This document shows, in pieces, positions 10,300-22,789 of a DNA stretch of 42,198 bases. Origin of the DNA: Vicinamibacteria bacterium. Lineage in GTDB: Bacteria > Acidobacteriota > Vicinamibacteria > Vicinamibacterales > UBA8438. Position 1 is the stretch's first letter. Every line of letters starts with the position of its first letter. Below the pieces are notes generated by a model, which was given only the letters and a program-made list of their open reading frames with translations, ran no database searches and was not told the origin of the DNA. Made by a program: the position numbers and the translations under genes. The stretch spans positions 1 to 42,198 of the forward strand of contig JAJEEU010000046.1 of assembly GCA_022820825.1 (NCBI GenBank), given 5' to 3'.

Positions 10300-11706
10300 C
10301 TAGTCCTGGCCCTGGGCGGCTTCCCACTCGCGGAGCTGCTCCCACTCCTGCTGCGTGCCCGGCGCGCGTATGTTCAGCTCGCGCTGCGCCTCCGCCAGCG
10401 ACTCCGGCTCGTTGGCGCGCGCGCCGGTGAGGGCGTTCACCATGCCGTAGTTGTGCTCGTGGCACACGTACTCGTACTCGGGGAACGTCCCCGGGTCGCG
10501 GTGCTTGACGGTGACCGCCGTCCAGGGCCGCACGAACACGCTCGGATCGTCGATCGTCAAGCGGTACTCCATCGACTCGGCGTCGATGCGCGTGATGCGC
10601 TCGACCATGCGCAGCGTCTCGCCGGTGCCCGCGTAGTTGTGGGAATGGCCCGTGCCGAAGAGGCCCCCGTGCGCCGGCAGCGTCTCGCCGGCGTGGCCGT
10701 CGTTGAAGTTGGTGGTCTCGACCACGAGCGTGTCGCCCTCCCACCGGCCGCGCGCGTCGCCGTACCACTGGCGGATGCGGTCGCCGAGCTGCGGGCGCCC
10801 GTCAAGCGGGACGATGCGGTACACCCCGTCCCCCGGCGTGAACCAGTTGATCACGACGTAGCCGGGCGCCTGCATGATGCTCATGTAGCCGCGCAGGAAC
10901 ACGGCGTTGCCCACGGGCTGCGAGATGCAGCGCTCGCCCAGGCCGCGGTCTTCCCACGAGTCGCCCTGGCCGCGGTGCGCCCGCTCCGCCTCCCGCCTGT
11001 CCCACATCTCCAGCGCCTCGCGCGTATAGGCGGGCAGCCTGCCGTCCGGCGGATCCACGATCTGCGACGTGCGCAGGGACGTCTGCCGCGCGTTGATCGG
11101 AGCGTTCCAGAAGGCGTTGTACTCGTTGCCCACGATGGCCCTGCCCGGCAGGTCGTCCGACACTGCCGTCGATGCGGCGTTGCGCGCTTCGTCCGTGGCC
11201 GCCAGGCTCTCGGCGATGTCTCCGGCCTCGCCCTCCGGCAGGCTCGTCGTCGGGGTCCCGCTGGTAGTCAGCGGGGTCCCGCCGGCGCGCTCCGCGGCCT
11301 CGGCCTCCGTCATGAATTCCCGGTCGCCGAACTCCGGCGGCCGCTCGAACGGCACGCGCTCCAGGGTCTCCCAGGTTCCCTGCAGGTCGGGATCGCCCCA
11401 GGCGGTGCGGAGCGTCCCCCCGTCCGCCGCCATGTCGCCGGTCCCGGCCGTGTCCGCGGGCGGCTGGCCGCCGCACGCCGCCAGCACCGCAAGGGCCGCC
11501 ACCACCGCCGCAAGCAGTCCGTGGTGAAACCCCGCGTCGCACCGAGACCGGTCAGGCGCCCGGCTGACAAGGCGTGACGAGCGAGCATACTTGTGAGTAT
11601 GTGAGCGAGGAACAACACAGTCAGGCGGGATGCATGGCCGGTCGAATGCAGCGGGGCTTTCACCACGGGCTGCAAGTCCGGATGACGTGAACAGATGGCG
11701 TCTCAT
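10300..11706 (-). CDS. PDLxGxW-family lipoprotein, signal peptide split by repeat A
   Basis: Uncharacterised exported protein. The mature part starts at a lipobox (LAVLAAC, Cys at residue 78 from this start) and carries the family marks DPDLQGTWE, RWEGDTLVVETTNFN, a MVERITRID strand and DDPSVFVRPWT. Two paralogues lie at 11732 and 29539. The ATG at 11706 has GGGGAG 7 nt upstream and encodes MRRHLFTSSG, then 54 codons contributed by repeat A, then LAAVVAALAVLAAC. Removing the repeat and one copy of its 5-bp flank restores a canonical signal peptide in frame. With the repeat present, export may be impaired or translation may start internally; no good internal start is visible. Confidence 0.75.
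   Translation of the reverse strand: MRRHLFTSSGLAARGESPAAFDRPCIPPDCVVPRSHTHKYARSSRLVSRAPDRSRCDAGFHHGLLAAVVAALAVLAACGGQPPADTAGTGDMAADGGTLRTAWGDPDLQGTWETLERVPFERPPEFGDREFMTEAEAAERAGGTPLTTSGTPTTSLPEGEAGDIAESLAATDEARNAASTAVSDDLPGRAIVGNEYNAFWNAPINARQTSLRTSQIVDPPDGRLPAYTREALEMWDRREAERAHRGQGDSWEDRGLGERCISQPVGNAVFLRGYMSIMQAPGYVVINWFTPGDGVYRIVPLDGRPQLGDRIRQWYGDARGRWEGDTLVVETTNFNDGHAGETLPAHGGLFGTGHSHNYAGTGETLRMVERITRIDAESMEYRLTIDDPSVFVRPWTAVTVKHRDPGTFPEYEYVCHEHNYGMVNALTGARANEPESLAEAQRELNIRAPGTQQEWEQLREWEAAQGQD
11515..11671 (+). mobile_element. Palindromic repeat copy A, with target-site duplication
   Basis: A 157-bp element flanked by GCAAG direct repeats at 11510-11514 and 11672-11676. Its ends are inverted (CAGTCCGTGGTGAAA on the left; the complement of AGCCCGTGGTGAAA on the right), with further paired segments inside (CTGAC 11564-11568 with GTCAG 11620-11624). 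The central hairpin is CATACT-tgtg-AGTATG (11586-11601). It carries no protein gene of its own but is open in the minus frame of the host gene. The insert plus duplication is 162 bp, a multiple of three. It is nearly identical to copy B and a diverged relative of copy C. Confidence 0.85.
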
Positions 11707-11731
11707 CTCAAGTCTCCCCATGCATCCCGGG

Positions 11732-12613
11732 CTAGCTGCCCTTCTGCACGTAGCTGCCTTCCTTGGCCAGGCTCCCGTAGATGTATTCCTCGGTGAACGG
11801 CACGCACCGGAAATCGAGGAGCTGCACGTTCTCTTCCAGGCGGCGGTAGAGCGGGAAGCTCAGCGACCAGGGCCGCGTGAATACCTCCGGGTCGTCGACG
11901 GTCGCCTCGTACATGATCGTGTTCGGGCCGACGGGCGTGTAGCGCTCCACGACGTGCAGCGCGCTGCTCGTGAAGTTGCCGGCGCGGTCGAGCCAGGTGA
12001 GGCCGTTGAAGCCGGTCACGTCGACCACCAGCGTGTCGCCTTCCCAGCGGCCGTTCGACCAGCCCATCCAGAAGTCGATGGGCGCCTCCGTGTGGTTCTC
12101 GAGTTGTATGTAGCGGGATATGTTGCTGTACCCGAACACGATCAGGATTTTCTCGGGCATCTGGACGATCTGGAACGGGTAGGGCATGTACATCGCCCGC
12201 GGCACGCCCGGCGCGTAGCACTTGGCTTCCGGATCGCCCACGGTGTGCAGGTTGAGCGGGTCGACGTCCAGGCGCTGGGTGTAGTTCGCGTCGCGCTGCT
12301 CCAGCGCCTCGGGCCGGTACGGGAGCTCGCCGCCCTCCACGATGCTCTGCCCCGCAGGCTGGGAGCCCCACGCGCCGAGCAGCGCCGGGAACGGCCCCGG
12401 CGCGGCGCCGTGGTCCTCGATGTCCCAGTTCGCGGTGGTGAGGTTCTGCCAGATGCCGTTCAGGTCCGGGTGGTCCGTCCCGGGCAGCCGCGGCGCCTGC
12501 CAGGCCGCGCCCTCGGTCTGGGCCGCGGTCGACCCTGCCCCGGAGAGCAGCAGGGCTGCCGTCGCCGCCGCGCTGAGCGCGGCGATCATCACGCCGCCAA
12601 TCCAGTTCTTCAT
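11732..12613 (-). CDS. Secreted PDLxGxW-family protein
   Basis: A 293-residue exported protein with an N-terminal signal peptide (MKNWIGGVMIAALSAAATAA and on to a cut near STAAQ). Family signatures are HPDLNGIWQNL, NGRWEGDTLVVDVTGFNG, HVVERYTPVGPNTIMYEATV and DDPEVFTRPW. The ATG at 12613 is chosen over one at 12637 because GGGGGA sits just upstream of it. The function of this family is not known to me; members are common near PQQ dehydrogenases in such genomes. It precedes the paralogous lipoprotein gene on the same strand, with repeat A between their coding parts. Confidence 0.8.
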   Translation of the reverse strand: MKNWIGGVMIAALSAAATAALLLSGAGSTAAQTEGAAWQAPRLPGTDHPDLNGIWQNLTTANWDIEDHGAAPGPFPALLGAWGSQPAGQSIVEGGELPYRPEALEQRDANYTQRLDVDPLNLHTVGDPEAKCYAPGVPRAMYMPYPFQIVQMPEKILIVFGYSNISRYIQLENHTEAPIDFWMGWSNGRWEGDTLVVDVTGFNGLTWLDRAGNFTSSALHVVERYTPVGPNTIMYEATVDDPEVFTRPWSLSFPLYRRLEENVQLLDFRCVPFTEEYIYGSLAKEGSYVQKGS

Positions 12614-12690
12614 GGCGAATGTTCCCCCTGTTTTCAAGGGACATCATACGCCCGGCGGACGTTCGTCGATACCTTTTTCGTGCCGGCGGG

Positions 12691-14019
12691 CTAGTTCGCC
12701 GCTTCGGCCTCCTCGATGTCCTTCAGGAACTCCGCGCTCGGCCTGTGGATGCGGTCGTAGCTGCCGGACTGTATGACGTAGTACCAGTTGGCGAAGCGGG
12801 CGGCGAGCCGCTCGGCCTTCTCGCGCCCCTCGCGCACCTGGTTCTCCCACGACGCGTGCGCATCTTCGTCCGCGGCATCCGGCTCCGGCAGCACCGACTC
12901 GTCGAACTCGGCGGTGATGAAGACGTAGCGGTTCTCGCCGCTGCCGGTCTCCTCGTCGTCGCTCGAGTCGTCGCCCACGGCTACCGAGTCGCCGCGGCCG
13001 TAGACGATCTCGCCGAAGCGCAGCGTGTAGAGCACCCCTTCGTTCGTGCGCACGAGCAGCTCGCCGTCGTTCGAGAGCAGGCCGCCCTCGGCCGTCGGAT
13101 AGAAGCCGCGGCTGGTCAGCGTCTGCACGTCGGACTGGCTGATCTGGCCCTGCTCGAACGCCTCGCGCAGGTTGCCCGACAGGCCGGGCGGCTTGGGCCG
13201 CACGCCGGCAATGTTCATGGTCATGACGGCGCCCACGAGCAGGTTCACCTGGACGGTGTCCACCTCCTGGCCGGCCGGCGCCTCGTTGGCGCTCCAGGCG
13301 TCCTCTCCGTCCTTCGACATGATGAACTCGCCGCGCCGGACCACCGAGAGCGTCCGCTCGTCGATGAAGTACTCGTTGAGCGTGATCCGGTCCACCTGCT
13401 CGCGCTCGACCTCCAGCAGGTTGGTCTCGATCCAGTCCTCGAACGCGGTGGAGATGTCGGCCTCGAAGCGCGCCGCGTACACCCGCTTCTGGTCGGGCAC
13501 GCGGACGAAACGCAGCCCGGGGCGTCCCGGCACCGGCCGGCCGATCACCAGGTCGGCCAGCACCCGCTCGTCGGCGGCCCGGAACGTCACGCGCGAGCCG
13601 CGCCCCTGGAGCGAGCTCACCGTGTCGTCCGTCGGGTCGATGACGCCCAGCGCCTCGTGGTCGGCCACGTTGTCCGAGCGGAAGTCGTCCTTGATCACGC
13701 TGATGATGTTGGCCGCCGCGTCCGCCAGCCGCTCCTCGCCGTCGGCGGGATAATCGTGGTGCGACGGGATGGTCCACAGGCCGTTGCGGTTGGTCACCAT
13801 GAACGGAATGGCGGTGGCCTGCTCCTCGTCGAACTCGATCACCTCCAGCGTCGCGGCTTCCTCCGGGTCGGTGAACTCGGGGAAGAACGGCTCGCCCACG
13901 TCGAAGAACGCGTCGGGCGCGGCGCGCCGGGGGGCGCTCACGATGGCCACCGCCCCCAGCAGGACGGCGATGCCGGCGATGCTCAGCGTCTTCTTCAGCT
14001 CGCTCATGTTGCTCATCAT
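12691..14019 (-). CDS. DUF4340 domain protein of a Gld-type ABC system
   Basis: A 442-residue protein with one N-terminal membrane anchor (LSIAGIAVLLGAVAIVSAP) and a long extracytoplasmic part with repeated beta motifs typical of DUF4340 (GLWTIPSHHDYPADGEERLADAAANI, DFRSDNVADHEALGV, VTFRAADERVLADLVIGR). An acidic linker with SSDDEETGSGEN is seen near the end. The start overlaps the stop of the GldFG fusion by 4 bp (ATGA), so it is the last gene of a three-gene operon. DUF4340 proteins accompany GldG-type ABC exporters; the cargo is unknown. Confidence 0.85.
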   Translation of the reverse strand: MMSNMSELKKTLSIAGIAVLLGAVAIVSAPRRAAPDAFFDVGEPFFPEFTDPEEAATLEVIEFDEEQATAIPFMVTNRNGLWTIPSHHDYPADGEERLADAAANIISVIKDDFRSDNVADHEALGVIDPTDDTVSSLQGRGSRVTFRAADERVLADLVIGRPVPGRPGLRFVRVPDQKRVYAARFEADISTAFEDWIETNLLEVEREQVDRITLNEYFIDERTLSVVRRGEFIMSKDGEDAWSANEAPAGQEVDTVQVNLLVGAVMTMNIAGVRPKPPGLSGNLREAFEQGQISQSDVQTLTSRGFYPTAEGGLLSNDGELLVRTNEGVLYTLRFGEIVYGRGDSVAVGDDSSDDEETGSGENRYVFITAEFDESVLPEPDAADEDAHASWENQVREGREKAERLAARFANWYYVIQSGSYDRIHRPSAEFLKDIEEAEAAN

Positions 14020-16730
14020 TCGTCCCTCAGGCGATGCGCGGCCGCCGCGCCCTCGCGCTCGCGGCGCTGGCGGCGCAGCAGGATCATCACGCCGACGACG
14101 AACACCGGCACCGGCGGCAGCAGCACGGCAAACGTCTGGATCGACGTCTGGATCTGGCGGATCTGCGACTCCATGTCTTCACGGCTGGCCTGGATCCGCG
14201 TTTCCTTTTCCGCCTCGATGTTGGCCGACAGCACCTCCAGGCGCCGGTTCTCGACGCCTTCCAGGTTGCGCACCATTATCTGCATGGTCTGGGCGTCGAT
14301 GTCGGTCCGGTTGCGCAGCTCCTCCACGCGCTCGTCCAGCCTGGCCTGCGCTTCCTCGATCGCCGTCTCGGCGTCGGCCTCGGCCTGCTGCTCTTCCGCC
14401 GTCTGGGCCTCGTTGAAGCTCGCGGTCTGCGCCTCCACGCGCTCCAGCGTCCGGTGGCGGGCGCGCCGGTTGCGCAGCTCGATGAACGAGTCGTCGCCCA
14501 TCAGCAGGTCGATGGCGTTGAGGAAGAACGTGACGTTGTCGAAGTTCAGGTCGGCGATGGCCTGCTCGCGGATGGCGAAGAACTGCTCGCCGACGAAGTC
14601 GAGGTCGGCCACGACGATCATGTCGACCGCCGTCGCCTCCGCCGGCGGCTCATCGCCGGCCTCCGCTGCTGGCTCAGCGTCAGCTTCGGCCGGGGCCGCG
14701 GCCCCGGCGGAGCGGATGCGGGCGGCCACCACGTAGTCCTGCTCGTCCTGCTCGCGCGGCGGCTCGGGGTTGATCTGCGGCCCGAACGGCGTGCTGCGGA
14801 CGATGGAGAAATATCCGTTCGTGCCGGAGAGCATGCCGGTGCGCAGCAGCGGCTGGAACTCGACGTCCGCATCCTCCGCGGGCCCGAGGTAGCCCGGCCA
14901 GAGGAAGACCAGCTCCTGCAGGCCGGCGGTCGCGTTGTCGGCCTCGTTGAACGTTTCCTCGTTGCCGTTGCCCCGCCCGAGGAACACGACGTCGTCCGGC
15001 ATGTGCGCCAGCCCGGGGTGCGGGTTGTAGCCGTCCCAGACGATGCGCGTGGGCTCCCAGTCGACGCCGAGGTCGGCCATCCACTGGCGCACGTTGCCGC
15101 GCGGGCCGGGGCGCGCCGAGCCCGGCGGATAGGCGAACGGATTGCCGTCGCCCACCCATTCGGTCGGCGAGAGCTGGGGATTGACGGCCGGCATCGGATC
15201 GACCAGCAGCATGGCCGGCGTGCCCTGGCGGATGAAGTCCGCGACGTGTCCCATCTCGTCGGTCTGCATCGACGAGGGCAGCGGCACGAGCAGCGCGTCG
15301 AGCTCCGCCACGATCGGCGACTCCGGATCGACCGGGTACACCTCGTACTGCTTCCGCAGCTCCTCCACGACCGGCCAGGACGGGTCGAAGCGGTTCTGCT
15401 GGTAGTCGACGCCGCCCATCAGGTTCAGCATGGTCCGCACGACGCCTATCCGCTTGCGCTCCGTGCCAGCCACGACGCGGATGCTGCGCACCACCTCGTA
15501 CTCGGTAGGCAGCCCGCGGTCGAAGAACGGGATGACCTGCTCCTCGGCGCCGCAGGTGAACGCCAGCCCCATGAACACCTCGGTGACGTCGGCCCGCGTC
15601 GAGCGCACGTCGCGGAACGGGCGCGGCCGGATGCCGAACGTCTCGCGCGCCTCGCGCGCGGCGTCGGTGAACGATTCCGTGTCGTGGACCAGCACCTCCA
15701 CGCGCGGCCCGGCGAGCGCGTCGATCTCGTCGAGCACGCTCAGCAGGTTGGCGCGCGACTGGACGAACGGCTCGGGCACCTCGGGGCTGATGTACGCCTG
15801 GATGAAAACCGGCCGGTCCGCGGGCAGCTCGCCGAGCAGCCGCCGCGTCTCCGCGCTCAGCGAATGAAGCTGCTCGGCCGTGACGTCGACGCGCACCCCG
15901 GCGCGCGACACGACCACGCCGAAGCTCAGCAGCGCCACGACGACGGCGACGGCGCGCACCGCCTGGTGCGTCCACATCGGATAGCCGTCCGCCTGCGCCG
16001 GCCAGTGGCGGCGCGAGAGGACCAGCACGTTGAGATACAGGAACGCTGCGGCGACGGCGGCGAAGTACGTCACGGCCGTCAGGCTGATCACGCCCCGGGC
16101 GAAGTCCTGGAAATGCGTCCCCATGACGAGCGCCTGCAGCGTGCGCTCGAGTCCCGGAGAGATCGCGCCGGCGGCCGGTCCGATGACGATGAGCGCGGCG
16201 CAGAACACGGCGCCCAGGATGAACCCGATGGTGGCGTTGCGCGTCAGCAGCGACGCCAGCATGCCGACCGCGATCAGCGCCGCCCCCATGAACCAGTACC
16301 CGGCGTAGTTGGCGAACATCAGGCCGAGGTCGGGGCTGCCGAGATAGAACAGCACCAGCACGTAGCTCAGCGCCAGCGCCAGCGACACGGAGTAGATGCC
16401 GAGCGCCGCCAGGTACTTGCCGAGGACGACCTCCAGGTCGGTCGCCGGCAGGGTGAGCAGCGTCTCGTCCGTGCCCAGCTTGCGCTCCTCCGCCCAGACG
16501 CTCATCGTGAGCGCGGGGATGAAGAACAGCAGCAGGTACGGGAAGACGTTGTTGAGCTGCTCCAGGTTGGCCAGGTTCTGCAGGAAGAACCGCTCCTGCC
16601 AGAACGCCGCCCCGGCGCTGATGAAGATGAAGAGGGTGATGAAGACGTAGCCGGTCGGATTGCTGAAGTACATCAGCAGGTCGCGCCTGGCGATTGCCTT
16701 GACGATGCTGGTGTTCGGTAGTCCGCTCAT
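14016..16730 (-). CDS. ABC permease fused to GldG-family domain
   Basis: A 904-residue inner-membrane protein. Residues 1-250 are a GldF/ABC-2-type permease with about six membrane spans (RDLLMYFSNPTGYVFITLFIF, LLLFFIPALTMSVWAEERKLGT). After another span near 265-285 comes a periplasmic GldG-like domain (VDVTAEQLHSLSAETRRLL, VFIQAYISPEVPEP, RIGVVRTMLNLMGG, LLVPLPSSMQTDEM). An Ala/Glu-rich low-complexity patch is followed by a long charged helix rich in Glu/Arg (about 750-860, probable coiled coil) and a final membrane span. GldF and GldG are separate genes in Bacteroidota; here they are one. Start and stop overlap both neighbours by 4 bp. Confidence 0.88.
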   Translation of the reverse strand: MSGLPNTSIVKAIARRDLLMYFSNPTGYVFITLFIFISAGAAFWQERFFLQNLANLEQLNNVFPYLLLFFIPALTMSVWAEERKLGTDETLLTLPATDLEVVLGKYLAALGIYSVSLALALSYVLVLFYLGSPDLGLMFANYAGYWFMGAALIAVGMLASLLTRNATIGFILGAVFCAALIVIGPAAGAISPGLERTLQALVMGTHFQDFARGVISLTAVTYFAAVAAAFLYLNVLVLSRRHWPAQADGYPMWTHQAVRAVAVVVALLSFGVVVSRAGVRVDVTAEQLHSLSAETRRLLGELPADRPVFIQAYISPEVPEPFVQSRANLLSVLDEIDALAGPRVEVLVHDTESFTDAAREARETFGIRPRPFRDVRSTRADVTEVFMGLAFTCGAEEQVIPFFDRGLPTEYEVVRSIRVVAGTERKRIGVVRTMLNLMGGVDYQQNRFDPSWPVVEELRKQYEVYPVDPESPIVAELDALLVPLPSSMQTDEMGHVADFIRQGTPAMLLVDPMPAVNPQLSPTEWVGDGNPFAYPPGSARPGPRGNVRQWMADLGVDWEPTRIVWDGYNPHPGLAHMPDDVVFLGRGNGNEETFNEADNATAGLQELVFLWPGYLGPAEDADVEFQPLLRTGMLSGTNGYFSIVRSTPFGPQINPEPPREQDEQDYVVAARIRSAGAAAPAEADAEPAAEAGDEPPAEATAVDMIVVADLDFVGEQFFAIREQAIADLNFDNVTFFLNAIDLLMGDDSFIELRNRRARHRTLERVEAQTASFNEAQTAEEQQAEADAETAIEEAQARLDERVEELRNRTDIDAQTMQIMVRNLEGVENRRLEVLSANIEAEKETRIQASREDMESQIRQIQTSIQTFAVLLPPVPVFVVGVMILLRRQRREREGAAAAHRLRDE

Positions 16731-17521
16731 GGCTGTGGCCCCTCGATGCTCCCGGCGGCGGCCTGCTGCGGCGGCGGCGACGGGGCGCCGTGGTTCGTCA
16801 ACCGGTAGAAGGCCTGCTCGATCGAGCCGTTCTCCTCGAGATCGCCCACGGGACCGTCGAACGCCAGCCTGCCGCTGTTGACGAGCAGCACGCGGTCGGC
16901 GACGGCCTCGGCCTCGTGGAGGATGTGGGTGGAGACGAGCAGCGTCTTGGTATGCCCCAGGCGCTGGATGTTCTCCCGGAACTGGCGGATCTGGTTGGGG
17001 TCGAGCCCGGCCGTCGGCTCGTCCATGATGAGCACGTCCGGGTCGTGCAGCAGCGCCTGCGCGAGCCCGACGCGCTGCTTCAGTCCCCGCGACAGCTTGC
17101 CGACCGGCTTTTCGATCACGAGCTGCAGCGCGCAGATTTCCACGACCTCTTCGATGCGCCGCTTGGCCGCCGGCCCGAGCTCGCGCGCCTCGCCGCAGAA
17201 GGTGAGCAGCTCCAGCGGCGTCATGTCCGGGTAAAGCGGGCCGTTCTCGGGCAGGTAGCCGAGCCGCCGGGAAGCCTCGATGCGGTTGGTCCGCACGTCG
17301 AAGCCGGCGATGGACGCGCGGCCGGCGCTGGGCGCCAGGTAGCCGGTGAGCATCCGCATCAGCGTGGTCTTGCCGGCGCCGTTCGGCCCGAGGAAGGCCA
17401 CCACCTGGCCCTGGGGAATCACGAACGAGATGTCGTGCACGGCGATGAACGGGCCGTAGTACTTGCTCAGCCCGCTCGCCTCGATCATCGGTTCCCCGGA
17501 ACCGGAATCCGTCACGCTCAT
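16727..17521 (-). CDS. GldA-type ABC transporter ATP-binding protein
   Basis: A 264-residue ATPase. Walker A is GPNGAGKT (45-52), the signature is KLSRGLKQRVGLAQAL, Walker B is VLIMDEPTAGLDPNQ, and the switch His is in VSTHILHEAEAV. It powers the permease encoded immediately after it (4-bp ATGA overlap). The ATG at 17521 is preferred over an upstream in-frame ATG because GGAGG sits just before it. The homologous GldA in Bacteroidota is tied to gliding, but such operons are widespread in non-gliders, so no motility role is claimed. Confidence 0.9.
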   Translation of the reverse strand: MSVTDSGSGEPMIEASGLSKYYGPFIAVHDISFVIPQGQVVAFLGPNGAGKTTLMRMLTGYLAPSAGRASIAGFDVRTNRIEASRRLGYLPENGPLYPDMTPLELLTFCGEARELGPAAKRRIEEVVEICALQLVIEKPVGKLSRGLKQRVGLAQALLHDPDVLIMDEPTAGLDPNQIRQFRENIQRLGHTKTLLVSTHILHEAEAVADRVLLVNSGRLAFDGPVGDLEENGSIEQAFYRLTNHGAPSPPPQQAAAGSIEGPQP

Positions 17522-17612
17522 CGCTGCCTCCGCTGCCTCCGTCTTATGACGCCCGAGCGGCGCCAACGGCCGGAGGATTTGTCGAACGGGGGATGCGGCG
17601 GGTCGCGGGCTG

Positions 17613-19340
<1,728 letters not shown>

Positions 19341-19579
19341 ATTGGCTCCTCCCGAGTTGCCCGGACCGCCATCAGGCGACGGGCATAAAGTGGCGGGGCA
19401 AACATGGCCCCTTGCGCTTTAGACGCAGTCGGAGGCCATTATGTTTCGTGTAACTCGGGGTCATTCTATCAGCAATCCGCCGGGATCGATACCCCTTTTT
19501 CGCGGCCCGCTACCCGTGTACTCGGACGCAGACGGGCGCCCGTCCAGACCTGCCTGCGCGAGGTGAGGAAAGCTCGGTA

Positions 19580-21082
<1,503 letters not shown>

Positions 21083-21095
21083 GTGTCTCTCCTCA

Positions 21096-22577
21096 TCAAC
21101 GCTGGCCGCGCCGCGGGCGCCGCGAGGAAGGTCGCCGGCGTGGTCCGGCGCGGGGCGGCTTGGGCGGCCGGCCCTGCAGCTCGTCCTGCGGCGCGGTCTC
21201 GCGGACCATCGGCGGCGGCGCGTGCAGCGTTTCCTGGTAGTAGTCGTCGACCAGCATCGCGATCAGCGCCGACTCGTCCTCGTTGTCGGCCAGCTCGCGC
21301 GCCAGCGGGACGAAGCGCTGGCTGCGCTCCGTCTGCAGCCGGTCGCGTTCGCGCAGGCGCTGCTCCAGCAGCGTGGTGACGCGCTCCGCCACCACATTCT
21401 GCACGTCCGCGTCGGTCGGCGCGGGGCGCTGCTGGAACTCGATCGAGTAGCGCCTGGCGATGCCGTCGAGCGTCAGCGCCTCCGCTTCGCTCACGAGCGA
21501 CAGCGCCACGCCGGCCGCGCCGGCCCGCCCGGTCCGCCCCGCGCGATGAATATAGCCTTCCGGGTCCTCCGGCGGCTCGTACTGGATGACGTGCGACAGC
21601 TCCGGGATGTCGAGGCCGCGGGCCGCCACGTCGGTCGCCACCAGGAACCGGAGCGTGCCTTCGCGCACGCGCTTCAGGATCCGTTCCCGGTCCGCCTGCG
21701 AGCGGTCGGCGCTCAGCTCGTCCGCGTCGTAGCCGAAGCGCTGCAGGACGACGGTGACGTAGTGCACGGCGGTCTTGGTGTTGCAGAAGACGATGGCCGA
21801 CGCGGGGTTCTCGACCTCGATGATGCGGACCAGCGTGCGGTCCTTCTCCATGGACGGCACGCTGTAGAACAGGTGCTCGGTGTCGGTGACGTGCACCTGC
21901 TCGCCGCTCAGCGACAGGAACTCCGGCGCGCGCATGAACTCGCGGGCCGTGCGCTGGACGAAGGTTGGGTACGTGGCCGAGAACATGCTGTTGTGCAGCG
22001 TGCGGAGCGTGGCGGGCGGCAGGTGCCCCTGCACCGCCTGCATGTCCGGGTAGAAGCCCATCGACAACATCCGGTCGGCCTCGTCGAACACGCGCATCCG
22101 CAGCGCGTCGAGCACCAGCGTGCGGCGCAGCAGGTGGTCGAGCACGCGGCCCGGCGTGCCGATGACGATCTGCGCGCCGCCCTCCAGCGCTTCGAGCTGG
22201 GGACCGTAGCCGACGCCGCCGTACACGGCGATCGTGCGCAGCCCGGTCCCGCTGCACACCGTTTCGGCGACCTGGGTTACCTGCCGCGCCAGCTCGCGCG
22301 TCGGGACCAGCACCAGCGCCTGGCAGCGCGCCTCCTCCGGATCGAGGCGCTCGAGCATGGGCAGCATGAAGGCGCCGGTCTTGCCGCTGCCCGTGCGCGC
22401 CTGGATCATCATCTCGCGGCCGGCCAGCAGGTACGGGATCGCCCGCGCCTGAACCGGCATCAGGCTGGACCACCCCGCGCGGGCGGCGCCCTGCCGCAAC
22501 GTGTCCGGCAACTGGTCGAAAGCGAGCTCGGGGAGCTCGTCAAGCGTGGCGGTTTGCTCGTCGGTAGGTAAGTTCAA
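21096..22577 (-). CDS. DEAD-box ATP-dependent RNA helicase
   Basis: A 493-residue RNA helicase. Motif I is ARTGSGKT (60-67), Ia [20 protein letters not shown] in MFSATYP, IV in [21 protein letters not shown] and [13 protein letters not shown] basic Arg/Pro-rich tail ([12 protein letters not shown]...) probably binds RNA. The apparent start is TTG at 22577 with no Shine-Dalgarno sequence; a TAGAAT box lies 15-20 nt upstream at the edge of repeat B. Exact subfamily (RhlE/DeaD/CsdA) is not resolved by eye. It precedes ahcY on the same strand. Confidence 0.93.
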   Translation of the reverse strand: MNLPTDEQTATLDELPELAFDQLPDTLRQGAARAGWSSLMPVQARAIPYLLAGREMMIQARTGSGKTGAFMLPMLERLDPEEARCQALVLVPTRELARQVTQVAETVCSGTGLRTIAVYGGVGYGPQLEALEGGAQIVIGTPGRVLDHLLRRTLVLDALRMRVFDEADRMLSMGFYPDMQAVQGHLPPATLRTLHNSMFSATYPTFVQRTAREFMRAPEFLSLSGEQVHVTDTEHLFYSVPSMEKDRTLVRIIEVENPASAIVFCNTKTAVHYVTVVLQRFGYDADELSADRSQADRERILKRVREGTLRFLVATDVAARGLDIPELSHVIQYEPPEDPEGYIHRAGRTGRAGAAGVALSLVSEAEALTLDGIARRYSIEFQQRPAPTDADVQNVVAERVTTLLEQRLRERDRLQTERSQRFVPLARELADNEDESALIAMLVDDYYQETLHAPPPMVRETAPQDELQGRPPKPPRAGPRRRPSSRRPRRGQR

Positions 22578-22600
22578 GATTCTGAACGGTTCATTCTACA

Positions 22601-22717
22601 CGCCCGGCTGACAAGGCGTGACGAGCGAGCATACTTGCAGAGTATGTGAGCGAGGAACAACACAGTCAGGCGGGATGCATGGCCGGTCGAATGCAGTGGG
22701 ACTTGCACCACCGGCTG
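22601..22717 (+). mobile_element. Palindromic repeat copy B (left end lost)
   Basis: This 117-bp sequence matches copy A from its subterminal CGCCCGGCTGAC to the right end, with about six differences by eye, mostly in the loop and the right terminus. The central hairpin is CATACT-tgcag-AGTATG (22630-22646). The left terminal inverted repeat of copies A and C is absent; homology stops near 22600, 24 bp before the helicase start codon. It fills most of the divergent intergenic region between the helicase and the first PQQ dehydrogenase. Confidence 0.85.
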
Positions 22718-22789
22718 GTAGGCAGCGCCGCCGCGATTGCAGTATGCTGTGGGTCCCTCGATACAGCCATGCTCGGAGGTTTGTACTTG

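Noticed and set aside
14034..16721. An 895-codon open frame on the plus strand opposite the GldFG gene, and similar long frames opposite leuA, ahcY, the helicase and others
   Set aside because: High-GC coding DNA leaves long antisense frames open; their translations are Arg/Gly/Ala/His-rich with no domain signatures, while the sense frames match known families.
19341..19579. A structured RNA between ahcY and rpoD
   Set aside because: The 239-bp gap has a CATAAT-like minus-strand box near 19440 that may serve rpoD, but I see no stable conserved-looking fold.
21083..21095. SAH riboswitch before ahcY
   Set aside because: Only 13 bp separate ahcY from the helicase stop, too short for the aptamer.
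22601..22717. Repeat B as a small protein gene
   Set aside because: The readable peptides differ by frame between copies and the conserved feature is the inverted DNA structure, not a reading frame with its own start and ribosome site.
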